Assembly: GCF_039528175.1 (NCBI RefSeq)
Contig: NZ_BAAALH010000002.1
Span: 372,001-436,000, forward strand
DNA: 64,000 bases
From: Citricoccus alkalitolerans
GTDB taxonomy: Bacteria; Actinomycetota; Actinomycetes; Actinomycetales; Micrococcaceae
Direction of reading: 5' to 3'
Shown here piece after piece: positions 16,534-25,070 of the stretch. Each line of letters opens with the position of its first letter. Within the stretch, counting starts at the first letter, position 1. A program made the position numbers and the translations under genes. A model generated the notes under the pieces. It searched no databases, had not been told where the DNA came from, and worked only from the letters and a program-made list of their open reading frames with translations.

Positions 16534-17148
16534 GTGATCGAACGAGACCCGCGGGGCGCCCCGGCCACCGACCGGCTGAACTACACCGCCTACCGGCTGA
16601 GCCGGGCTCTGGACCGGTTCACCGAGAACTTGGCCCTGGCCCACGGGGTCACGCTGTCACAGTTCCTGATCCTCCAGGTGCTGGGCGAGGGGCTGCCCCT
16701 CTCCAACGCCCAGCTGGGACGGCGCACCTTCGTCAGCGCTCAGGCCGCCCACCTGGTGGCGAACGAGCTGATCGACCTCGGACTGGTGGAACGCGGCAAC
16801 CATCCGACGAACAGGCGGGTGCGGCTGGTCAAGCTGACCGAGAGCGGCTGGGACCTGGTGCAACGCTCTGGACAGGAGCTGCAGCGCCACGAGCGGCGGC
16901 TCACTGCGGCCATGGGCGAAGACCTCGGCAACTCGATCGTCGAGGTCCTGGACCACGCGGCCCGCGAGCTCGCCGGCGGATACTTCGGGGATGACGAGGC
17001 CGAGGCGGACGCCATCTCCCGCCGGCAGATCACCAGCCGCCCCCGGCATGTCCCCTCGCGTCTGGCCGCGAACCGGCTGCGTTCCGCCGGCAAGGACGCC
17101 CAGGCCTCCAAGGACCCGAGCGACATCACGGACGACTCCGCCCACTAG
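16534..17148 (+). CDS. MarR-family transcriptional regulator
   Basis: 204 aa. A GTG start at 16534 is preferred over a GTG at 16528 because AAAAGG lies just upstream at proper spacing. The winged helix region is VTLSQFLILQVLGEGLPLSNAQLGRRTFVSAQAAHLVANELIDLGLVERGNHPTNRRVRLVKLTESG. MarR proteins sense phenolic compounds and leave their operator. Its place beside ligM makes it the first candidate to bind the ATACCTAT-N4-ATAGKTAT elements at 4882 and 15837. The C-terminal 45 residues are a basic, Arg/Ser-rich tail of unknown role. Confidence 0.85.
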   Translation: MIERDPRGAPATDRLNYTAYRLSRALDRFTENLALAHGVTLSQFLILQVLGEGLPLSNAQLGRRTFVSAQAAHLVANELIDLGLVERGNHPTNRRVRLVKLTESGWDLVQRSGQELQRHERRLTAAMGEDLGNSIVEVLDHAARELAGGYFGDDEAEADAISRRQITSRPRHVPSRLAANRLRSAGKDAQASKDPSDITDDSAH

Positions 17149-17187
17149 TCGCTGGACCGACCGATGGTCCCCGCTGCGGCAACGGCA

Positions 17188-18417
17188 TCAGGAGCGCGCC
17201 GGTGCCGTCCGGACCAGGACCAGCACGGTGCAGGCCAGGGCGCTCGCCGCGGCCACCGCCAGGGACACCCGCCCGGAGCTCGCGTCGATCAGCCAGCCCA
17301 TGAGCAGGGCACCGAACGGCACCATCCCGTAGCTGCCGAGGGTCATCCAGGACATCATGCGCCCGATGAACCGGGGATCCACGGATTCCTGTGCCGCGGC
17401 GTTGACGATCCCCTGGTAGTAGCCGACGCCCAGCCCCAGCAGTGGGGCGGCGCACAGGAAGAGCACCAGGGTGGGGGCGGCCGCGTTCAGGCCCAGCACC
17501 ACCCCGAACACCGCCGTCGCCGGGACCATGGCCCGGACGGAGACCTTGCGGTGCCGGGCCGCCAGGATCCCTCCCAGCACGGCGCCCACGGCATTCAGCG
17601 TGTGCACGGCGCCGACAGCACTGGCGTCACCGCCGTAACTCAGGTCCACCGTGGAGGTCAGCACCAGCCCGAAGTTCATGGCCAGCAGGGACACCACCAC
17701 GTTCACCACCAGTAGCGTGTTCACGTCCCGGCCGCGCCGGAACGGGACCCGGCCGCGTGGGCGGACTCCGCCGTCGCGCTGGTCCCGGTGGTGCAGTTCG
17801 GTCGGACGGATCATCCACCGGGAGCCGAAGACCACGAGGTAGGCGCCGGCGTTGATGAGGATGCACACGGCCGCGCCGAATCCCTGGAAGGCCAGGCCCG
17901 CGAGAGCCGGGCCGACGGAGCGGGCGGCCGCCAGGGCGATCGTGCTGATCGAAGCGGCACTGGACAGGCTCCCCGGGCCCACGAGTTCGAAGATGATCGC
18001 CTGCGCCGCAACGCGTTCGAAGGCCTGGACGGAGCCGAGGACGCCGACCAGCCCGTAGATCAGCCACAGGTCCGGATCCTCGCTCACCACCAGGGCCAGG
18101 GCGGCGGTGACCACGGCGGAGAGCAGCGAGGTCACCAGCAGCACGGTCCGCGGTGCCACCCGGTCCACCAGCCGGCCAGCGGCCAGCCCCAGCACGAAGA
18201 TGGGCAGGAACTGCGCGATCGTGATGCCGCTCAGGGCCTGGGCACTGCCCGTGGCATTGAGGACAACCAGTTGCAGTGCCAGGTTCTGGAACCAGACTCC
18301 TGTGTTGGAGATGACCTGGCCGATGAAGTACAGCGAGAAGTTCCGCTGCCGGAACGGGCCGGCCGGTCCCGAGTCCTCGTCCGCGCCGGATTCATCCGGT
18401 TCATCCGGTTCAGACAC
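17188..18417 (-). CDS. MFS transporter (EntS/MFS_3-like)
   Basis: 409 aa with about twelve membrane segments and an acidic N-terminal tail of 20 residues. FRQRNFSLYFIGQVISNTGVWFQNLALQLVVL is the characteristic beginning of the MFS_3 (EntS-like) group, often exporters of small molecules. Its start overlaps the end of the dehydratase-like gene at 18410 by 8 nt, so it is the last gene of the eight-gene operon running from 26017 to 17188. It may export a pathway product or a toxic intermediate. Confidence 0.85.
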   Translation of the reverse strand: MSEPDEPDESGADEDSGPAGPFRQRNFSLYFIGQVISNTGVWFQNLALQLVVLNATGSAQALSGITIAQFLPIFVLGLAAGRLVDRVAPRTVLLVTSLLSAVVTAALALVVSEDPDLWLIYGLVGVLGSVQAFERVAAQAIIFELVGPGSLSSAASISTIALAAARSVGPALAGLAFQGFGAAVCILINAGAYLVVFGSRWMIRPTELHHRDQRDGGVRPRGRVPFRRGRDVNTLLVVNVVVSLLAMNFGLVLTSTVDLSYGGDASAVGAVHTLNAVGAVLGGILAARHRKVSVRAMVPATAVFGVVLGLNAAAPTLVLFLCAAPLLGLGVGYYQGIVNAAAQESVDPRFIGRMMSWMTLGSYGMVPFGALLMGWLIDASSGRVSLAVAAASALACTVLVLVRTAPARS

Positions 18418-19693
18418 GGTGCCGGATGAACTCGGCTATCCGCTCGGGGATCCGTGCGGCCGAACTCGACCGCTGGTCCGCGTTGTTGGCCCGGATCTCG
18501 AGCACGGGGATTCCTTCGGCCTCCAGTGCCTCGGTGATGAATCCGCTGCCCGGGGTGTCGTCGGCCACCAGGTGCACCACCCCGTCCACCCCGTGGGTCA
18601 GGGCCTCCTTGACGTACCACTGGGAGGACCATGGCGGGACGTAGAGCTGGTCGGTGATCCCCACGAATCGCGCGGCCAGTGCGCGCACGGGGTCATCGCC
18701 GTACCGGAGGTAACCGTCCGCGGCGATCGCCAGGTACATGGACCACACGAACACCGCCCCGAACTCCTCCTGGAACCGGGTGTACAGGCCCAAGTCGGAC
18801 CACAGCCCCCGGCCGACCCACATCAGCCGCTTCCGCTCCCCCGGGCACACGGCGACCCGCTGGTCCACGCGCTCGGTGGTCTCCTCGTAGAGGCTCCGCG
18901 CCGCGTCCACTCCCCACTGCGTGCCGCGCTGCCACTGCGGCGCCATCACGGCGGGCATGGTGTCATTGACGAGCACCGGGGTGGGCCGGGTGGTGGCGAT
19001 CAGGTCCCGGGTGCGCCGGTTCCACTCGGCCTGCTCGTTGCCCAGGGCCATGATCTCGGCCAGGCGGTCATAGTCCATGGTCCGCCCGGTCCGCTCCTCG
19101 AGCCAGGCGATCAGGTCCTGGATCTCCCCCTGGAGCAGGTCCAGCCGTTCCGTGCCGAAGGCCTGCTCCCACTGATGCGGCACCAGCTCCCACCACCGGT
19201 CCGGCACCGGGTCCGCACCGGTGCGGGACAGCAGGAAGGTCTCGGTTCCCGGGCGGTTGCCCCACTGCTCGAAGATCTTGGCCGTGACGTCCCCACTGCG
19301 TTCGGCCACCGCGAAGCGGGGGACCGGCAGCCCACCCCACGGCCGGTCCTCGTCCGGCAGGTCCTGCTCCCCCAGCGGCATGGCGTCGTACTGCAGGCTG
19401 AAGTCCGGCAGCCCGCCCGCGGCCAGCCGCTCCATGGAAGCCGGCCCGGCCTGCTTCGCCGCGATGATCGAGGACCACCACTGCGTGACCACGTAGGGAA
19501 TGTCCAGGGCGCGGAAGACCTCGTGCGGGGCGTCCGCGTTGACGAGCGCGATCGGCTCACCGGCGGCCGCGCGGCGGCGCACCGTCTGGAACCACTCCTT
19601 CTGATGGCGGGTGGCGGCCGCGGCCGAGCGGAGCCGCTGCCCCGCGGGGGCCTGTGGCGTTCGCGGCTGGGCCGGTGTTCGCGGCTGGGTCAC
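18410..19693 (-). CDS. 2-Hydroxyacyl-CoA dehydratase (HGD-D) family subunit B, cluster cysteines absent
   Basis: 427 aa. The layout matches HgdB/BcrC-type subunits: a first Rossmann-like half (EPIALVNADAPHEVFRALDIPYVVTQWW near 45) and a second half ending DGVVHLVADDTPGSGFITEALEAEGIPVLEIRANNADQ...RIPERIAEFI. Known members are oxygen-sensitive and hold a [4Fe-4S] cluster through three Cys. This protein has a single Cys (in RVAVCPGE), and the position usually occupied by the C-terminal cluster Cys reads ADDTPGS. It cannot bind the standard cluster. It overlaps the partner subunit gene by 4 nt. Family membership is likely, but the chemistry must differ. Confidence 0.75.
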   Translation of the reverse strand: MTQPRTPAQPRTPQAPAGQRLRSAAAATRHQKEWFQTVRRRAAAGEPIALVNADAPHEVFRALDIPYVVTQWWSSIIAAKQAGPASMERLAAGGLPDFSLQYDAMPLGEQDLPDEDRPWGGLPVPRFAVAERSGDVTAKIFEQWGNRPGTETFLLSRTGADPVPDRWWELVPHQWEQAFGTERLDLLQGEIQDLIAWLEERTGRTMDYDRLAEIMALGNEQAEWNRRTRDLIATTRPTPVLVNDTMPAVMAPQWQRGTQWGVDAARSLYEETTERVDQRVAVCPGERKRLMWVGRGLWSDLGLYTRFQEEFGAVFVWSMYLAIAADGYLRYGDDPVRALAARFVGITDQLYVPPWSSQWYVKEALTHGVDGVVHLVADDTPGSGFITEALEAEGIPVLEIRANNADQRSSSAARIPERIAEFIRHRV

Positions 19694-20859
19694 AGCACGT
19701 CCTTCCTGTTCACGTAGTGGCTCAACGTGCGGATGACCCCGGCGGTCGCGTCGTGGACACCGTCAGCGGGCACCCGGAGGTGCTCGGCCAGCCAGAGGTC
19801 GCGGCGGGCCAGAGCGGGGCGGTGATCCGCCAGATCCCAAGCGGGGCCGTCGTCCAGGTCTCGCACCAGCGCCACCACCCCCACGGCACCGCAGCGGTCC
19901 GACTCAGTCAGCAGGTGGCCGGTCCGCTCGGAGGACAGGGACCGGGCTGCCGCCGGGGGGCGGGTTGCATGCCGCCGGGCGAGGAGGTCACAGGTCTCCT
20001 CGAGGGTGGCGGCGGTGACGGCGTCACCGATCCAGGCGGCATCGCCGGCGTCGTGGTCCTCGCCCACCACGACGGCCCCGGCCGCCTCGAGCCGCTCATA
20101 CACGGTGGCGTCCGGATGCGAGCTGCCGGTCAGGTACACCGGCGTTCCCGCGCAGGCTGAATCGGCGGACGCGTCCGGCTCCACCGGCTCGGCGGTGATC
20201 CGCACCAGGTCCGCGATCCGCTCCAGGGCATCCTCGGGAGGCAGCTGGGCCGCGGCCCGGTAGACCATCAGCGCCGTGGTACCGGAGAGAACCCGTTCAC
20301 GACGCCGGCCCCGCACTGCCTCGAGCGCCTCGCCCAGCGCCGCTTCGCGCGCCGCGGCATCGGCCAACGACGTCGCGTCGGCCTGCTGGCCGGTGACCCC
20401 GGAGGCGAAGGCCGCCAGTCGCTGGTACTGGTGGGACACGAAACGCCGCCGGTGATCGCCGCCGCCGCGGGGCGCATCCAGGAAGTGGACCGGGAACGGC
20501 ACCCGGCCGCGCTCGGCCAGGATGCGCAGGACGTAGTACACGCGCAGGTCTGCCATGGAGTCGTTGCAGACCACCAGTCCGGATAGCCCATCATGGGCAC
20601 CGGAGAGGATCTCGTCGAGCACCCGGGCCGCCACGGCATCGGTGGCCCCGAGCAGCTCGGTGGCCTCCTGGGAGACCGCCCCGGTCCACGAGCCGAGGAT
20701 CCGCACCGGCACGGCCCCGCAGGCCAGGACGATCTGCCGCGGCACGTCCGCCCCGACCACACCCACCCTCGGCTCGGTCTCGAGCCCGCCGCCGGAACGC
20801 GGCCTCGGTGCCGGCGTGAGGGCCGGTCCCGGCACCACCGGTGTCCCGCTGGTGCTCAC
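19690..20859 (-). CDS. 2-Hydroxyacyl-CoA dehydratase (HGD-D) family subunit A
   Basis: 389 aa, companion of the gene at 18410. The N-terminal PRVGVVGADVPRQIVLACGAVPVRILG (about residues 30-56) and GLVVCNDSMADLRVYYVLRIL (94-114) match the HGD-D family; Cys47 and Cys98 fall where two of the three cluster ligands are expected. The third, usually in a C-terminal F-C-D-P-type motif, appears replaced in ALVRDLDDGPAWDL. Overlaps of 4 nt on both sides (CoA-transferase upstream, subunit B downstream) suggest stoichiometric translation. No HgdC-type activator ATPase is encoded in the operon. Likely acts on a CoA thioester made by the CaiB-like enzyme. Confidence 0.75.
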   Translation of the reverse strand: MSTSGTPVVPGPALTPAPRPRSGGGLETEPRVGVVGADVPRQIVLACGAVPVRILGSWTGAVSQEATELLGATDAVAARVLDEILSGAHDGLSGLVVCNDSMADLRVYYVLRILAERGRVPFPVHFLDAPRGGGDHRRRFVSHQYQRLAAFASGVTGQQADATSLADAAAREAALGEALEAVRGRRRERVLSGTTALMVYRAAAQLPPEDALERIADLVRITAEPVEPDASADSACAGTPVYLTGSSHPDATVYERLEAAGAVVVGEDHDAGDAAWIGDAVTAATLEETCDLLARRHATRPPAAARSLSSERTGHLLTESDRCGAVGVVALVRDLDDGPAWDLADHRPALARRDLWLAEHLRVPADGVHDATAGVIRTLSHYVNRKDVL

Positions 20860-22097
20860 AGCACTCCCGCGGCGCGCAGATCCTCGATCCGGCCGGCGTC
20901 GTAGCCCAGGGCCTCCAGGACCGCGTCGGTGTGCTCGCCCAGATGGGGGGCCGGCACGTCCAGGGTGGTCTGGCTGGCGGAGAAGACCACGGGCAGTCCG
21001 GAGCCGTAGAGCCCGTCGAAGTGCCCGAACTTCGGGTGGACGAGCGGGACCACCTCGCCGCGCTGGACCACCTGCGGATCCCGGACGGCCTCGGCGGTCG
21101 AGCGCACCGGGGCGGCCGGCGCTCCCTCACGGGTCAGGGCCTGCAGCACCTCATCCAGCGGCTTCTCGGCGGCCCAGCCGGCGATCAGTCCGTGCAGGCG
21201 GTCGGCATTGGCCACGCGGGCGTCCCGGGTGGCGAAGTCCTCGGCGTCCAACAGATCCGGCCGGTCAATGGCGCGGAGCACCCCGGAGGCGAACTGGTCG
21301 GTGGGTGCGCAGATCGCGAAATAGCCATCTTCAGCACGGAACGTCCCGAACGGGGCCAGCCGGGGCACATAGGCGCCGGTGCGCAGCGGGAAGCCCACCG
21401 ACTCCAGGGCGTCGAAGGGCTCGCAGGCCACCATGGAGGTCAGCGCCCCCAGCATGGAGACGTCCACGTGCTGGCCCTCGCCGGTGTGCTCGGCCTGCAG
21501 CGCGGCGGCCAGGGTGCCGATCACCGCGAAGAGCGGTGCGGACAGGTCTCCGATCGGCAGTCCGAAGCGCACCGGGGGCTGCCCCGGCTCTCCGGCGGTC
21601 ATCATCACGCCGCTGAGGGCCTGGACGATCGTGTCCATGGCCTTGCGGTCCCCGTTGTCCGGGCCGGCACCGAAACCGCTGATCGAGGTGTAGACCAGCT
21701 TCTCGTTCAGGTGGCGCACGGAGGCGTAGTCGATCCCGAGCCGCTTGGTCACCCCGGCGCTGTAGTTCTCCACCAGGATGTCCGCCTCACCGATGAGGTC
21801 GAACAGCACCTGGCGGCTCTCCGGGTGCTTCAGGTTCAGCGTGATCGATTCCTTGCCCCGGCCGCGGAGCATCATCGAGACGGACATGTCGTCATCCGAG
21901 GTCCGGCGCAGGCTCAGCCCGTCCTCGGTGACGTAGGGAGAGTTGTTGCGGGAGGAGTCCCCACCCCGGGCGGGGTTCTCCACCTTGATCACCCGGGCGC
22001 CGAGACCGGCCAGCAGCAGGGTGGCATAGGGGCCCGCCAGGGCGGTGGTCAGGTCGATGACGGTCTTGCCCTTGAGCGGTGCGGTCACGGTGTTCAT
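20856..22097 (-). CDS. CaiB/BaiF family CoA-transferase
   Basis: 413 aa from the ATG at 22097, which overlaps the stop of the CapA-like gene. Family III CoA-transferase features: LKGKTVIDLTTALAGPYATLLLAGLGARVIKVENP at the start, YSAGVTKRLGIDYASVRHLNEKLVYTSISGFG near 115 and the catalytic Asp in KAMDTIVQALSGVM near 157. These enzymes move CoA between organic acids through an Asp-linked intermediate. In this operon it probably activates the imported substrate to its CoA ester for the HGD-D pair directly downstream, the same order of steps as in 2-hydroxyacid fermentation operons. Confidence 0.92.
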   Translation of the reverse strand: MNTVTAPLKGKTVIDLTTALAGPYATLLLAGLGARVIKVENPARGGDSSRNNSPYVTEDGLSLRRTSDDDMSVSMMLRGRGKESITLNLKHPESRQVLFDLIGEADILVENYSAGVTKRLGIDYASVRHLNEKLVYTSISGFGAGPDNGDRKAMDTIVQALSGVMMTAGEPGQPPVRFGLPIGDLSAPLFAVIGTLAAALQAEHTGEGQHVDVSMLGALTSMVACEPFDALESVGFPLRTGAYVPRLAPFGTFRAEDGYFAICAPTDQFASGVLRAIDRPDLLDAEDFATRDARVANADRLHGLIAGWAAEKPLDEVLQALTREGAPAAPVRSTAEAVRDPQVVQRGEVVPLVHPKFGHFDGLYGSGLPVVFSASQTTLDVPAPHLGEHTDAVLEALGYDAGRIEDLRAAGVL

Positions 22098-23236
22098 CGG
22101 GGATGGTCCTCCAGTTGTACGGTCAGTCGGTCTCCGCTCCAGGCCAGGACGGTGTCCAGACCGGCTTCGCGGGTGATCTCTTGCAGGTAGCGGCCCACGT
22201 CCTCGCCGCCACCGGCGCGGGGCACGGGAACGGGCCGGGCGTCGTCGTCGATCCAGCACGGGATGACCTCTGCGCCGACCTCGCCCTCAGCACCCAGGGT
22301 GATGACGGCGATCGCCGTGTTCCGGCTCTCGGGGTGGAAGGGGTACTCCGGCATGGCTGGGTCCGGTGAGAACCCGAACAGCCGGATCCGCTCCCGGGCC
22401 CAGGCTCTGCGCTCGGGTGAGTCCCCGGGCTGGCCGCCCAGGGCGTGCGTCACCGTGGCGAGGTTGCCCAGGCCGTGGAAGATGGGCCTGCCACGGTAGG
22501 CCTCTACGCCCTTGAGGATGTGGGCGTGGTGGGCGATCACGGCCACCGCCCCGGCGTCGATCGCCGCGTGGGCGATCTCGTACTGGTATTGCGCGATGTC
22601 CACGGGCTGGTGGACCAGCCCCTGGTGCAGGGCGACGATCACGTCCGCACCGTCCGCCACCTGGGCCGCGACCCGGCCCGAGAAGGCCGCCAAGGACCGC
22701 GGCTCGGCGAACGTGTAGGTCCGCGGCGGGCCTCCGGGATTGGCGCCCCGGGGTTCGTAGTGCGTGATGACCTCAACCCAGGCGCAGCCGGCCTTGCTGC
22801 TCCCGGCCCAGGACTCCCGAGGACCCACGCAATTGACGCTGAGCACCGTAATCTGCCGACCCTGGTGCCCGACGACGGCCGGTTGCCAGGCCTCCTCCAG
22901 GTCGCCGCCGGCACCGGTGGTCAGCATGCCCCGGTCCCTGCAGTGCCGCCGGGTGTCCTCGATCCCCTCGCCGCCGAAGTCATAGACGTGGTTGCCGGCC
23001 AGGGTGAGGACATCGAAGCCCGCACCGGCCACGGCGTCCAGCGCGGACGGGGGCGCGGGCAGGGCGGGCACGTCCGAGGACATCGTGGCGGTGGCGTCGG
23101 TGTGCGGCACCTCGAGCTGGCCGATGACCACATCGGCCTCCGCCAGGACCGGAGCCACGGCGGCCAAGAGCGAGGTGGCGTCCTCGCGTTCCAGGACGAG
23201 GTCCCCGGTGGCCATGACGATGGTCTTCGGTGCCAT
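22094..23236 (-). CDS. CapA-family metallophosphoesterase-like protein
   Basis: 380 aa, start at 23236. The CapA/PgsA fold is visible from MATGDLVLER, LAGNHVYDFGGEG, ALHQGLVHQP and VIAHHAHILKGVEAYRGRPIFHGLGNL, which together give the two-metal site residues Asp, Asn-His and His. Classic CapA proteins act in poly-gamma-glutamate capsule synthesis and have a membrane anchor; this one has no signal or anchor, so it is cytosolic. Cytosolic CapA-like proteins occur in other catabolic operons, without known function. It lies 8 nt after the ABC ATPase gene and overlaps the CoA-transferase gene. Confidence 0.82.
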   Translation of the reverse strand: MAPKTIVMATGDLVLEREDATSLLAAVAPVLAEADVVIGQLEVPHTDATATMSSDVPALPAPPSALDAVAGAGFDVLTLAGNHVYDFGGEGIEDTRRHCRDRGMLTTGAGGDLEEAWQPAVVGHQGRQITVLSVNCVGPRESWAGSSKAGCAWVEVITHYEPRGANPGGPPRTYTFAEPRSLAAFSGRVAAQVADGADVIVALHQGLVHQPVDIAQYQYEIAHAAIDAGAVAVIAHHAHILKGVEAYRGRPIFHGLGNLATVTHALGGQPGDSPERRAWARERIRLFGFSPDPAMPEYPFHPESRNTAIAVITLGAEGEVGAEVIPCWIDDDARPVPVPRAGGGEDVGRYLQEITREAGLDTVLAWSGDRLTVQLEDHPR

Positions 23237-23244
23237 GCCCGTCG

Positions 23245-24081
23245 TCAACCCTGCCGCTCGTCGTTGGCCCGCATCGAGCGGGCCAGGAAGGAGCGCAGGC
23301 GGTCCGTCTCCGGGGCACGGAAGAACTCGTCCGCGGGTCGGTCCTCGATGACCCGGCCTTCGGCCATGAACACGCACCGGTCCGCGACCTCGCGGGCGAA
23401 CTCCATCTCGTGGGTGACCACGACCATGGTCCGGCCGGAGGCGGCCAGGGCCTTCATGGTCTGCAGCACCTCGTCGATGAGTTCCGGGTCCAGGGCGCTG
23501 GTCGGCTCGTCGAACAGCAGCACCCGTGGCTCCACGGCCACTGCCCGGGCGATGGCCACGCGTTGCTGCTGGCCGCCGGAGAGCTGCCGCGGGTATGCGT
23601 CCGCCTTGTCCGAGAGGCCCACCTTCTCCAGCAGGCCCCGAGCAGCCTCCTTGGCCTGGGCCGAGGGGACCCCGTGGACCGCGATGGGGGCCTCGGTGAC
23701 GTTGCGCAGCACCGTCCAGTGCGGGAACAGGTTGAACTGCTGGAACACCATGCTCATCCGGCGGCGCTGGGCGCGGACCCCAGCATCGGTCAGCGGGCGC
23801 AGGGTGCGGCCCTGCTCGAAGCCGAGCAGATCCCCGTCCAGGTACATGGCACCGCCGTCGATCGTCTCGAGCTGGTCGATGCACCGAACGAGGGTGGACT
23901 TGCCGGAGCCGGAGGGTCCGAGGATGGCCACCACCTCGCCCTCGTTGACGGTCAGGTCGATGCCGTCCAGGGCCGTGTGGTCGCCGAACTGCTTGCGCAG
24001 GCCCACCACCTCGAGCACCGGGGTGGCGAGTGCCGCTCCCGCCGCGCCGCGCGCGGTGCCGGTCTGGGATCCGTTCATCAC
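23245..24081 (-). CDS. Polar amino acid ABC transporter ATP-binding protein (GlnQ/HisP type)
   Basis: 278 aa. Walker A GPSGSGKSTLVRCID near 55, Q-loop MVFQQFNLFPHWTVLRNV, signature LSGGQQQRVAIARA near 165, Walker B VLLFDEPTSALDPELIDEV and the switch His in VVVTHEMEFAREVADR. This is the standard PAAT ATPase. It overlaps the permease gene by 4 nt and powers uptake of the operon's substrate, probably an amino acid or amino-acid-like zwitterion. Confidence 0.94.
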   Translation of the reverse strand: MMNGSQTGTARGAAGAALATPVLEVVGLRKQFGDHTALDGIDLTVNEGEVVAILGPSGSGKSTLVRCIDQLETIDGGAMYLDGDLLGFEQGRTLRPLTDAGVRAQRRRMSMVFQQFNLFPHWTVLRNVTEAPIAVHGVPSAQAKEAARGLLEKVGLSDKADAYPRQLSGGQQQRVAIARAVAVEPRVLLFDEPTSALDPELIDEVLQTMKALAASGRTMVVVTHEMEFAREVADRCVFMAEGRVIEDRPADEFFRAPETDRLRSFLARSMRANDERQG

Positions 24082-25070
24082 TGGTTCTCCTTGGTCCGGT
24101 TGTCGATCGGGGTACCGGCCAGGCCGGCGTCGGGAACCGGCTGGGCAGCGGTGCCCGCGGCCGTGCGCCCGGTGGCCTTGGGGGCCGTGCGGGTGGCACC
24201 GCGGCTGTAGTGGGCCTCGACCTTGCCCTGGATGACCGTGAGGACGGAGACCGCGATGAGGTACCAGATCACCGCCACGATCAGCATGGGCACCACGTCA
24301 TAGGTGCGGTTGTAGATGACCTGGACGGCATGCAGGAGATCGCCCATCGCGATGACGCTGACGAGGGAGGTGCCCTTGAGAGTCGCGATGACCTGGGAGC
24401 CGGTCGGCGGGATGATGACCCGCATGGCCTGTGGCAGCACGATCCGGCTGAAGGAGTGCCACCGGCTGAAGCCCATGGCCGCCGAGGCGTCATGTTGGCC
24501 CTGGTCCACCGAGAGGATGCCCGCCCGGATGATCTCCGCCATGTAGGCCGCCTCGTGCAGGGACAGGCCGATGATGGCCGCGGTCAACGGCGTGATGAGA
24601 TCGTTCGTAGACCAGCTGAAGAACTCTGGCCCGAACGGCACGCCCACGGAGATCCGCGGGAGTAGGTAGGCGAGGTTGAACCAGAAGATCAGCTGAACCA
24701 GTGGTGGGACCCCGCGGAAGAAGCCGACGAAGGCCTTGCACGCCAACCGTGCGGGCCAGTAGTCGCTGAGCTGTCCGGCAGCGAGCACCACGCCGAGGGA
24801 GGTGCCCAGCACCATGGCGACCGCCATCAGCAGGATGCTGGTGAGCAGGCCGAGCAGGACGCTCGGGTTGAAGAGGTACTCGGCGACGATCGGCCACTCG
24901 AACCGTTCGTTGGTGACGAGGAAGGACAGGATGCCGAAGGCCATGAGGGCCAGCACCACGGTGCCCAGGATCCGCAGGGGCCTGATCCGGGGACGGGCGT
25001 CGGCTACATCGACGGCATCGGTTCGCACGGGGGGTGCGGCAGTGGTCATGGGCATCTCCGAGACGGTCAT
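24078..25070 (-). CDS. Amino acid ABC transporter permease (HisM/GlnP type)
   Basis: 330 aa, longer than the usual 220-280 because of an N-terminal cytoplasmic extension of about 30 residues and a 40-residue C-terminal tail. The core carries the PAAT permease features FVGFFRGVPPLVQLIFWFNLAYLLP and the EAA loop HEAAYMAEIIRAGILSVDQGQHDASAAMGFSRWHSFSRIVLPQAMR. It overlaps the binding-protein gene upstream (25067-25070) and the ATPase gene downstream. Confidence 0.93.
   Translation of the reverse strand: MTVSEMPMTTAAPPVRTDAVDVADARPRIRPLRILGTVVLALMAFGILSFLVTNERFEWPIVAEYLFNPSVLLGLLTSILLMAVAMVLGTSLGVVLAAGQLSDYWPARLACKAFVGFFRGVPPLVQLIFWFNLAYLLPRISVGVPFGPEFFSWSTNDLITPLTAAIIGLSLHEAAYMAEIIRAGILSVDQGQHDASAAMGFSRWHSFSRIVLPQAMRVIIPPTGSQVIATLKGTSLVSVIAMGDLLHAVQVIYNRTYDVVPMLIVAVIWYLIAVSVLTVIQGKVEAHYSRGATRTAPKATGRTAAGTAAQPVPDAGLAGTPIDNRTKENQ

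Noticed and set aside
22445..24235. Plus-strand open frame of 596 codons
   Set aside because: Antisense to the CapA-like and ABC ATPase genes, whose motifs are complete on the minus strand.
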